Positions 6,958 to 12,496 of a stretch of 12,496 nt of DNA are shown here, piece by piece; the first letter of the stretch is position 1, and each line of letters starts with the position of its first letter. The notes beneath the pieces are model-generated. The model worked only from the letters and a program-made list of their open reading frames with translations, ran no database searches and was not told the DNA's origin. The stretch covers positions 1 to 12,496 of the forward strand of contig JAJRTG010000073.1 of assembly GCA_024278395.1 (NCBI GenBank). Direction: 5' to 3'. The position numbers were made by a program, and so were the translations under genes. The DNA comes from Fidelibacterota bacterium (lineage in GTDB: Bacteria > Bipolaricaulota > Bipolaricaulia > UBA7950 > UBA9294).

Positions 6958-7836
6958 TCAGCGGACCTGCATCATCTCGTGCGGCGGGATCTCCTCGATC
7001 GCGATCCCCGACATCGCCTCCCCCAGACCGGCGGAGACCTCGGCCAGGATCTTCGGATCGCTGTAATGGGTCGTCGCCTCGACGATCGCCCGCGCCCGCT
7101 TCTCCGGATCGCCGGACTTGAAGATCCCGCTTCCCACGAACACTCCGTCCGCCCCGAGCTGCATCATCAGCGCAGCATCGGCGGGAGTGGCGATCCCGCC
7201 AGCGGCGAAGTTGACCACCGGAAGGCGCCCCTTCTCGCGGATGAGAAGAAGGACCTCGTACGGAGCCCCCATCTCCTTCGCCATCTTCATCAGCTCGTCG
7301 TCGGGAGCGGCGAGGACGGCGCGGATCTGCTCCTGCATCAACCGCATGTGCTTGACCGCCTCAACCACGTTCCCGGTTCCGGGCTCCCCCTTGGTGCGGA
7401 TCATCGCCGCCCCTTCCCCGATCCGGCGGCAGGCCTCACCGAGGTCGCGCGCACCGCACACGAACGGGACGGTGAACGCCCACTTGTCGATGTGATACCG
7501 GGGATCGGCCGGAGTGAGGACCTCGGATTCGTCGATGTAATCGACCTCGAGTGCCTCCAGGATCTGCGCCTCAACGAAGTGACCGATCCTCACCTTGGCC
7601 ATCACCGGAATGGAGACCGCGGCCTGAATCTCCTTCACCTTCTCGGGGTCGGCCATGCGCGCCACTCCGCCTTGGGCGCGGATGTCGGCCGGTACCCGCT
7701 CCAGGGCCATCACCGCCACCGCTCCCGCCTTCTCCGCGATCTTCGCCTGCTCGGCGGTGGTGACGTCCATGATCACCCCGCCCTTCAACATCTCGGCGAG
7801 CCCGCTCTTTACGCGAAACGTACCTTTTTTCACCAT
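6958..7836 (-). CDS. pdxS: Pyridoxal 5'-phosphate synthase lyase subunit PdxS
   Basis: PdxS builds PLP from ribose 5-phosphate, glyceraldehyde 3-phosphate and ammonia (the DXP-independent vitamin B6 pathway). It is one of the most conserved bacterial enzymes, and this 292-residue copy matches throughout. With the ATG at 7836 the key residues fall at D24, K81 (MAKVRIGH) and K149 (RTKGEPGTG). These are the positions given for the Bacillus subtilis enzyme, which supports this start over a GTG nine bases upstream. An AGAGGT site lies seven bases before the ATG. The C-terminal half contains VNFAAGGIATPADAALMM and the phosphate-binding GVFVGSGIFKS. A TATAAT box upstream suggests that it opens the transcript pdxS to miaA. 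Confidence 0.98.
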   Translation of the reverse strand: MVKKGTFRVKSGLAEMLKGGVIMDVTTAEQAKIAEKAGAVAVMALERVPADIRAQGGVARMADPEKVKEIQAAVSIPVMAKVRIGHFVEAQILEALEVDYIDESEVLTPADPRYHIDKWAFTVPFVCGARDLGEACRRIGEGAAMIRTKGEPGTGNVVEAVKHMRLMQEQIRAVLAAPDDELMKMAKEMGAPYEVLLLIREKGRLPVVNFAAGGIATPADAALMMQLGADGVFVGSGIFKSGDPEKRARAIVEATTHYSDPKILAEVSAGLGEAMSGIAIEEIPPHEMMQVR

Positions 7837-7843
7837 TTTACTC

Positions 7844-7849
7844 ACCTCT
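7844..7849 (-). promoter_or_regulatory. Shine-Dalgarno of pdxS
   Basis: The minus strand reads AGAGGT, seven bases before the ATG at 7834-7836. The alternative GTG at 7843-7845 overlaps this site and so cannot use it. Confidence 0.6.
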
Positions 7850-7865
7850 CGGCTTCCGCCGTCTC

Positions 7866-7871
7866 ATTATA
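7866..7871 (-). promoter_or_regulatory. Consensus -10 box in front of pdxS
   Basis: The minus strand carries a perfect TATAAT in the 52-bp gap between nadK and pdxS. A start of transcription near 7859 would give a leader of only about 23 bases. Seventeen bases upstream the hexamer is CTGTAG, a poor -35 box, so the promoter may be weak or need an activator. It would drive pdxS through miaA. Confidence 0.5.
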
Positions 7872-7888
7872 CGGCACAGGAAAGAAAA

Positions 7889-8725
7889 CTACAGGGTTTT
7901 CCGCTTGCGATTCGCCTGAGCGCCCCAGTTGAGCTTCTCGGCAAGGAACCGGAAGAAGGGTGGGGAGTCCCCCATGCGGACCAGGAGCGTGGAAACGGGC
8001 GCGCGGGTTATCGTGACCGTATCCTCGGGGGAAAGGTCAGCGATACTGTCCCCGTCGGCGATGAGCGCGGTCTGCGTGTGAGCGCGCACGTGCAGCGTTA
8101 TCCCCCCCGGGAAGACAAGCGGGCGCAGCCCCAGCCGATGAGCGGCGAGCGGGGTGGCAACGATGCAGTCCGTCCCGGGGACGATCACCGGGCCTCCAGC
8201 GGAGAGGTTGTACGCTGTCGATCCGGTCGGGGTGGAGATTATCAAGCCATCCCCGGGGTAGGTGGCGATCGTCCCGCCGTCCGCGTCCAGGAGGTCGAGC
8301 TCGCAGAACCGGGTGGGGCCCTCCCCGAGGAAGACGAGGTCGTTGAGCGCGGTTCCGCGGTCATCCCCGACCTGGTAGGAGATCCGCATCAGGGTCTCGA
8401 CCGTGAAATGCCCCTGCAGGACCTCCTCCAGGGCCTGGGTGAGGGAGGCGGCCCGCACCTGGGTGAGGAACCCGAGCGATCCGAGGTTCGCCCCGAGGAT
8501 CGGGATCTCGAATCGGGAGAATATCCCCGCCGCCCGCAGGACCGTCCCGTCTCCGCCCAACGCAACGATGAGCGCCCCCTCAGGTTCGACCGGTTGGGGA
8601 GGGACCTCCTCCACCGGGATCCCCTTGACCCCCTTGAGGCTGCACCACGCCTTGAGGATGGCGAGGGCGCGCAGCGCTCCTTCTTTACCCGTGTTGACAA
8701 CGATATAGATTCTATTGAGTTCCAT
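7889..8725 (-). CDS. nadK: NAD kinase
   Basis: NAD kinase phosphorylates NAD to NADP, the only known route to NADP. The 278-residue protein has the family's GGDGT motif at 57-61 (ALGGDGTVLRAA). The ND pair of the conserved NE/D motif is at 128-129, and the glycine-rich segment GDGLIISTPTGSTAY is at 158-172. The ATG at 8725 follows TAGGATCGGAAAG, so the ribosome site is moderate, and it starts 32 bases after the permease stop. Its own stop is 52 bases before pdxS. It could be read together with the importer, or readthrough could carry on into pdxS, because no terminator is seen on either side. Confidence 0.95.
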   Translation of the reverse strand: MELNRIYIVVNTGKEGALRALAILKAWCSLKGVKGIPVEEVPPQPVEPEGALIVALGGDGTVLRAAGIFSRFEIPILGANLGSLGFLTQVRAASLTQALEEVLQGHFTVETLMRISYQVGDDRGTALNDLVFLGEGPTRFCELDLLDADGGTIATYPGDGLIISTPTGSTAYNLSAGGPVIVPGTDCIVATPLAAHRLGLRPLVFPGGITLHVRAHTQTALIADGDSIADLSPEDTVTITRAPVSTLLVRMGDSPPFFRFLAEKLNWGAQANRKRKTL

Positions 8726-8757
8726 CTTTCCGATCCTACCCGAGCCCCTGCCTCAGA

Positions 8758-9519
8758 TCAACGGGCCCGGCGGGAAACGTACTTCCAACGGCACAGGATC
8801 CTTTCCAGGCCGTCGACCGCCAGGTAGAGGATGAGGCCGAGCAGTGCGAGGGCGATGATACCGGCGAACGCGCGGTCGCGTTGAAAGAGCATGTGCTTGT
8901 TGATGTAACCGCCGAGGCCGGTTCCGAGGGCCGCGTTCGTCTCGGCGATGTACAGAAAAGCGATCCCCAGTCCGATGCTCACCCGTACGCTGGTCAGGAT
9001 GTCCGGAAGGCTCGCAGGCAGGATCACATGCCAGTAGATCTGCCAGCGGCTCGCCCCGGCGGAGCGCACGCTGATGATGTGCTCCTCCGGGATATTCTTC
9101 GCCGCCCCCCGCGCCGAGACGAGGATCTGGAAGAAGAGGACGAGCGCCACCATCGCCACTTTAGTCCCGCTCCCAGTCCCGAACACCACAAACAAAAACA
9201 GGATGAGCGCCACCTGCGGAATCGGGTATGTGATGTAGATGATCGGGGAGAGGAACCTGTCGAGCGTCGGCTCACGGCCGGTCGTAAGGCCGAGCGGGAC
9301 CCCGGTGGCAAGGGCGATCAGGATCGCGAGGATCAGCCGCCAGGCGCTCGCGAGGAAGTGATGCTGCAGTTCGGCTGCGTTCTTCACCACCTGGGAGAGG
9401 GCGTTGAACGGGCCGGGAAGGAGCGGCGCGTTATTGATCGCGTTCACCGCGATGCTCGCCATCTCCCAGATGAACAGGAGGGCGCAGATGCTCGCGACAT
9501 AGGTCAGGGTACGCTTCAT
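8758..9519 (-). CDS. ABC importer permease, SsuC/TauC-like family
   Basis: An integral membrane subunit of 253 residues. Hydrophobic segments are visible at roughly 5-27, 58-79, 93-114, 119-137, 175-193 and 217-237, consistent with six helices. The cytoplasmic coupling loop (EAA region) reads SVRSAGASRWQIYWHVILPA (150-169) and contacts the ATPase. The family (BPD_transp_1, nitrate/sulfonate/taurine type) also carries thiamine-precursor and riboflavin importers, so the substrate cannot be read from this subunit. The ATG overlaps the ATPase stop as ATGA. The protein ends in a basic tail, KYVSRRAR. Together with the next two genes it makes a complete importer. Confidence 0.92.
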   Translation of the reverse strand: MKRTLTYVASICALLFIWEMASIAVNAINNAPLLPGPFNALSQVVKNAAELQHHFLASAWRLILAILIALATGVPLGLTTGREPTLDRFLSPIIYITYPIPQVALILFLFVVFGTGSGTKVAMVALVLFFQILVSARGAAKNIPEEHIISVRSAGASRWQIYWHVILPASLPDILTSVRVSIGLGIAFLYIAETNAALGTGLGGYINKHMLFQRDRAFAGIIALALLGLILYLAVDGLERILCRWKYVSRRAR

Positions 9520-10247
9520 TTCTCGAGTACCTCCCGCAGTTTGCGCACCGTTTGGGTATAAGCGGCGCTCTCCCGGTAATCGAGCCCCCCCATCTCAGGG
9601 TTCTCCACTCTCTCCTTGATCCGGGCCGGCCGTTCGGTGAGGACGAGGATCTCCTGGCCGAGGAACGCCGCCTCCTCGATATCGTGGGTGACGAGGATGA
9701 GGGAGAACTTGTGCGTCCGCCACAGCGTCAAAAAGAGGTCCTGGATCCGCTCACGGGTGAGGGTGTCGAGGCTCGCCAGGGGCTCGTCCATCAGCATCAC
9801 CGAAGGGGCGGTCGACAGGGCGCGGGCGATCCCCACCCGCCGCTTCATCCCCTCGGAGAGCTCCGCCGGGTAGCGGTCTTTAACCTCGCTCAGGCCGAGC
9901 TCGTCGAGCACCGCACCCGCGTCCTGCTTCGGGTAGTCCCCGGAGAGGAGGAGCGAGAGGTTCGCGTTCTGCCATACGGTCTTCCACGGGAGCAGGCCGG
10001 CGTTCTGCAGGATCAACGCCACATCCCGACGCGGGCCGGTGACCGGTGTTCCGGAGATCGTGATCGTGCCTTCGGTGGGAAGGAGAAGCCCGGAGATGGA
10101 AAACAGGATCGTCGTCTTGCCACAACCGGACGGACCGATGAGGGCGAGACTCCTCCCCCTGTCAAGGGTGAAGTCCACCCCGTCGACCGCGCGGACCGCG
10201 GAGCCCGGGCTGCCGTAATCGATCTTGAGGGAACGTACCTCAATCAT
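9516..10247 (-). CDS. ABC importer ATPase, SsuB/TauB-like family
   Basis: The energy-coupling subunit of the importer, 243 residues. Walker A is GPSGCGKTT (38-46), the Q-loop glutamine is Q81 (LILQNAGLLPWKT), Walker B is VMLMDEP (150-156), the D-loop is SLD (159-161) and the switch histidine is H188 (THD). The signature reads LSEGMKRR (130-137), so the first glycine of the usual LSGGM is glutamate. An upstream in-frame start (10319) would lie 76 bases inside the binding-protein gene. The ATG at 10247, which overlaps that gene's stop as ATGA, gives the normal beginning MIEVRSLKIDYG. No clear Shine-Dalgarno precedes it, so coupled translation is likely. Confidence 0.93.
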   Translation of the reverse strand: MIEVRSLKIDYGSPGSAVRAVDGVDFTLDRGRSLALIGPSGCGKTTILFSISGLLLPTEGTITISGTPVTGPRRDVALILQNAGLLPWKTVWQNANLSLLLSGDYPKQDAGAVLDELGLSEVKDRYPAELSEGMKRRVGIARALSTAPSVMLMDEPLASLDTLTRERIQDLFLTLWRTHKFSLILVTHDIEEAAFLGQEILVLTERPARIKERVENPEMGGLDYRESAAYTQTVRKLREVLEK

Positions 10248-11269
10248 TTCACGAATTGGTCGGTCGTCAGCTCCTCGTACGTCGGGTGCTTCCAAGTATA
10301 GCGCTTCGCGTTCACCCAAGCGATGACGTCCTCGAACTGCCCGCGGGGAACCATCCCCGGAGGAGGGAAGTGGGGGATCACAAACGTGTTCATGATCCCC
10401 TCCGGCACAGAATCCTCGGTCATTCCGGGGAAGAAGAGGGAGAGTGCCTCGTCGATCCCAATGGCGATGAGCTCCTCCCGCGTGGAACTGTTTATCCTCT
10501 CCACCGCGTCCCGGTAGGCGTCGTAGAAGCGCTCGACCAAATCGGGATGGGCGTTCACAAAATCGCGGCGGAACACGATAACGCTCGGGAGAAGATCTAT
10601 CCCCTCGAAGTCCGAGAGGTGGACGAGATGGCTGTCCTTCATCAGGGATGGATAGTTGGAGATGTAGGTGATGTACGGCTCGGGGAGGACGGCGGCGTAG
10701 ACCGAACCGAGGGAGAGGAAGGTCGCCACCTGGAGGAGGTCGTACCAGTAGGAGTAGTCCTTGTCGGGATCGATCTTGTAACCGAGGTGCTCCATCAGCT
10801 TGTCGATGTCATACTCGATGTCGCTCATTGAGGTGATGGCGATCGACTTGAGATTGCTTCCCCGCGCGGTGCGGGACAGGAGATCATCGATCGAGGTGAT
10901 GTTGAAGTAACTCTGGGAGAGGAGGGCAAGGCTCCCTGTCTGTTCCGGCTTGTAGGCCGTGCTTGTGATCACGATGTCCGTCCCCGATGTGTAGAGGAGG
11001 ACCGCTGTCGTGAGGTCGCAGACCATCCCGTCGATGTCCCCGGCCATCAAGGCGAGGCTGCGCGCTTGATTGTCGCTGAGCCCGATCACCTCCACGTCCA
11101 CCCCGTGCTTGGGGAAAAGCCCCCAACCGTTGGCGAGCGCGATCGGAAGCGATCCCATCACCGGAGGGAGACTCACGCGAATCTGCCCCGGCGGTTCGGA
11201 AAAAGCAAGAAGAGTAAACCCTAAGAAGACCAAAAAGAAAACGACCGAGCGTCGAAGATGGACGAACAC
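10244..11269 (-). CDS. ABC importer substrate-binding protein, NMT1/THI5-like family
   Basis: An exported binding protein of 341 residues that should present a solute to the permease next door. Residues 1-24 form a signal peptide (basic VHLRRS, hydrophobic core, cleavage near AFS-EP). There is no lipobox cysteine, so a free periplasmic protein is more likely than a lipoprotein. The family pattern is visible in PIALANGWGLFPKHGVDVEV (42-61), ALMAGDIDGMVCD (73-85) and the late AVLPEPY (193-199). These are shared by sulfonate, taurine, hydroxymethylpyrimidine-type and riboflavin binders, so the ligand is unknown. The GTG start is preceded at six bases by AAGGAGGG (11276-11283). It is the first gene of the importer operon. 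Confidence 0.92.
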   Translation of the reverse strand: MFVHLRRSVVFFLVFLGFTLLAFSEPPGQIRVSLPPVMGSLPIALANGWGLFPKHGVDVEVIGLSDNQARSLALMAGDIDGMVCDLTTAVLLYTSGTDIVITSTAYKPEQTGSLALLSQSYFNITSIDDLLSRTARGSNLKSIAITSMSDIEYDIDKLMEHLGYKIDPDKDYSYWYDLLQVATFLSLGSVYAAVLPEPYITYISNYPSLMKDSHLVHLSDFEGIDLLPSVIVFRRDFVNAHPDLVERFYDAYRDAVERINSSTREELIAIGIDEALSLFFPGMTEDSVPEGIMNTFVIPHFPPPGMVPRGQFEDVIAWVNAKRYTWKHPTYEELTTDQFVK

Positions 11270-11306
11270 AGCTTTCCCTCCTTTGTCTGTGCTACCATAT
11301 CGTTGA

Positions 11307-11312
11307 ATTATA
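11307..11312 (-). promoter_or_regulatory. Consensus -10 box for the importer operon
   Basis: The minus strand reads TATAAT in the divergent gap. Transcription would start near 11300, leaving about 30 bases before the GTG, enough for the Shine-Dalgarno but not for a riboswitch. The hexamer 17 bases upstream is TTTTTC, a weak -35 box. The rest of the gap (11313-11424), in front of the racemase gene, shows short dyads such as AACCGGTT and GCCGTCGGC but no clear promoter. Confidence 0.45.
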
Positions 11313-11413
11313 CATTAGCCCCTGTGGGAGAAAAAGCGTAGCAGCTTATCATATGGAACGATCCGGTCTTCTCCGGTAAACTGAGCCGTCGGCAAACCGG
11401 TTTCGGACACTTC

Positions 11414-11419
11414 AGGAGG
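11414..11419 (+). promoter_or_regulatory. Shine-Dalgarno of the racemase gene
   Basis: AGGAGG lies five bases before the ATG at 11425. It supports this start on the plus strand against the long antisense frame. Confidence 0.65.
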
Positions 11420-11424
11420 ATCCA

Positions 11425-12105
11425 ATGAAGAAGACGGTCGGGATCATCGGCGGGATGGGGCCACTCGCCACCGTCGAGCTCTTTCGCCGCATCGTGTTGT
11501 CCACACCGGCGAAGGAAGATCAGGACCATCTCCGAATCATAATCGATAACAACCCCGCGATCCCTGACCGGACCGCGGCGATCCTCGACAGGGACAAAAG
11601 CCCGCTTCCGCTCCTTATCAAGACCGCCCGCATCCTGGAACAGGCCGGGGCGGATATACTCGTCATGCCGTGTAACACCGCGCACTTCTACATCGACGAG
11701 CTGCGCCGGGCCGTGCGGATCCCGATCGTCAATATGATCGAGGAGACTGTAAAGCTGCTCCGCACAGAAAAAGTCGGCATTCTCGCCACGGACGGAACGC
11801 GCCGGTCGGGGGTGTACCACCGCGCCTGCGCTGCACGCGGGGCAACGGTCATCGAACCGAACACCGCCGACCAACACTTGATCATGCGCATAATTTATGA
11901 GATCAAGGCCGGAATTCCACCGAACAGGTTTCAGGACGATCTCCTCGGAACGCTTAACCGGATCCAGCAAGCGGGAGCGAAGGAAGCGATCATCGGCTGC
12001 ACCGAGCTCTCGCTGATCCCGCTTCCCGGAGAAACCCCCATTCCAGTCCACGACGCCCTCGCGATCCTCGCGCAAACGGCTGTTGCGTGGGCACACGACG
12101 GGTAA
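11425..12105 (+). CDS. Aspartate/glutamate racemase family protein (RacX/YgeA-like)
   Basis: A PLP-independent amino-acid racemase of 226 residues. These enzymes invert the alpha carbon by means of two cysteines; both are present, C83 in MPCNTAH and C192 in GCTELSL. The beginning KKTVGIIGGMGPLATVELF is the family hallmark. D-aspartate is the usual product, but relatives act on other amino acids, so the substrate is open. It is the only clear plus-strand gene of the window. It is divergent from the importer and its stop lies two bases from the stop of the convergent ribokinase-family gene. No terminator fits between them. Confidence 0.92.
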   Translation: MKKTVGIIGGMGPLATVELFRRIVLSTPAKEDQDHLRIIIDNNPAIPDRTAAILDRDKSPLPLLIKTARILEQAGADILVMPCNTAHFYIDELRRAVRIPIVNMIEETVKLLRTEKVGILATDGTRRSGVYHRACAARGATVIEPNTADQHLIMRIIYEIKAGIPPNRFQDDLLGTLNRIQQAGAKEAIIGCTELSLIPLPGETPIPVHDALAILAQTAVAWAHDG

Positions 12106-12107
12106 GC

Positions 12108-12496
12108 CTATCCCTTGGTTTCCATGGTGAGCAATTCCCTCACCTCCTTCAACCTCGGGAGCGACGGCTGCGCCCCTCTTCGAGTGGTAGCCAACGCCCC
12201 CGCCGCGTTGGCCCATTCAACAGCCGTCTCGATGGGTTGATCCTCCGCCAAGGCGGCCGCCAAGGCGCCGTTGAACGCGTCGCCAGCCGCGGTGGTGTCC
12301 ACTGGATCGACAGGGAACGGGTTAAAATGTCGACTGTGCTCCTTGTCGATCAGGTACGCCCCTTCCTCACCGTCGGTGCAAATCACCGTCTTCACCCCCG
12401 AGGCCAACAGCTTTGCAGCGGCTTTCTCTATCCTAGGTTCATCAGTCAGAGCGGCGAGCTCCCCTCGATTCGGGGTGATGATGTCCACCCGCTCCA
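12108..12496 (-). CDS. rbsK: C-terminal part of a ribokinase / PfkB family sugar kinase (cut by window edge)
   Basis: The frame is open to the right edge, so only about the last 129 residues are present. The preserved part carries TPNRGELAAL and the PfkB signature DPVDTTAAGDAFNGALAAA. The aspartate in AAGDAF (codon 12279-12281) is the catalytic base. The ending GAQPSLPRLKEV resembles ribokinase, where GAQPSLP is common, so ribose to ribose 5-phosphate is the best guess; other PfkB sugar kinases remain possible. A GTG at 12486-12488 is in frame but is internal (ERVDIITPN), not a start. Ribose 5-phosphate is a PdxS substrate, though this gene is not in the pdxST operon. Confidence 0.85.
   Translation of the reverse strand, partial: ERVDIITPNRGELAALTDEPRIEKAAAKLLASGVKTVICTDGEEGAYLIDKEHSRHFNPFPVDPVDTTAAGDAFNGALAAALAEDQPIETAVEWANAAGALATTRRGAQPSLPRLKEVRELLTMETKG

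Noticed and set aside
7850..7861. Small hairpin before pdxS (CGGC stem with GGAA loop on the minus strand)
   Set aside because: Four base pairs only, and the expected transcription start falls within it, so it would hardly exist in the mRNA.
10248..10319. N-terminal extension of the ABC ATPase
   Set aside because: It lies inside the binding-protein gene, has no family similarity, and the ATG at 10247 gives a standard beginning with an ATGA overlap.
11270..11424. TPP, FMN or other riboswitch in front of the importer genes
   Set aside because: The likely leader is about 30 bases and no conserved riboswitch core is seen; a CTGAG on the other strand is isolated.
11308..12216. Long minus-strand frame (302 codons) over the racemase gene
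   Set aside because: It is antisense to a gene with both catalytic cysteines and a good ribosome site, it overlaps the ribokinase end and the divergent gap, and it shows no family motif.

Overview
This window is ordinary-looking core bacterial chromosome: GC-rich, densely coded, with frequent GTG and TTG starts and strong Shine-Dalgarno sites. Fourteen protein genes are supported; twelve are complete and one is cut at each window edge. I see no mobile element, CRISPR array, rRNA or tRNA. The taxon cannot be fixed from the sequence. The gene families suggest a free-living bacterium that makes vitamin B6 by the DXP-independent (PdxS/PdxT) route. A signal-peptide solute-binding protein without a lipobox cysteine hints at a diderm envelope. 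A deep-branching thermophile-related phylum such as Bipolaricaulota is a guess only.

Layout. Positions 1-177 hold the start of a secreted protein of unknown function on the minus strand, with a good promoter at 221-249. From 11269 down to 292 almost everything is read leftward in one tight run. First comes a SsuABC/TauABC-type importer (binding protein, ATPase, permease, joined by ATGA overlaps). It is followed after 32 bp by nadK and after 52 bp by pdxS-pdxT-gap-comF-MBL hydrolase-dnaG-rpoD-miaA. In that last block the neighbours overlap, abut or lie about 10 bp apart. A perfect TATAAT stands in front of the binding-protein gene and another in front of pdxS, so at least two transcription starts are likely. 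No convincing rho-independent terminator is visible inside the run. On the right, an aspartate/glutamate racemase-family gene reads rightward (11425-12105). It is divergent from the importer and convergent with a ribokinase-family gene that runs off the right edge.

How the genes fit together. PdxS condenses ribose 5-phosphate, glyceraldehyde 3-phosphate and ammonia supplied by PdxT to give pyridoxal 5'-phosphate. The next gene, gap, encodes the glycolytic enzyme that consumes glyceraldehyde 3-phosphate, and the nearby ribokinase makes ribose 5-phosphate. NadK makes NADP from NAD. dnaG-rpoD is the classic primase/sigma pair of the macromolecular-synthesis operon, here without rpsU in front and with miaA behind. 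No undescribed defence or mobile system is evident. The points worth checking are the operon's composition, the unclear comF start, two altered motifs (importer ATPase signature, MiaA) and the importer's unknown substrate.
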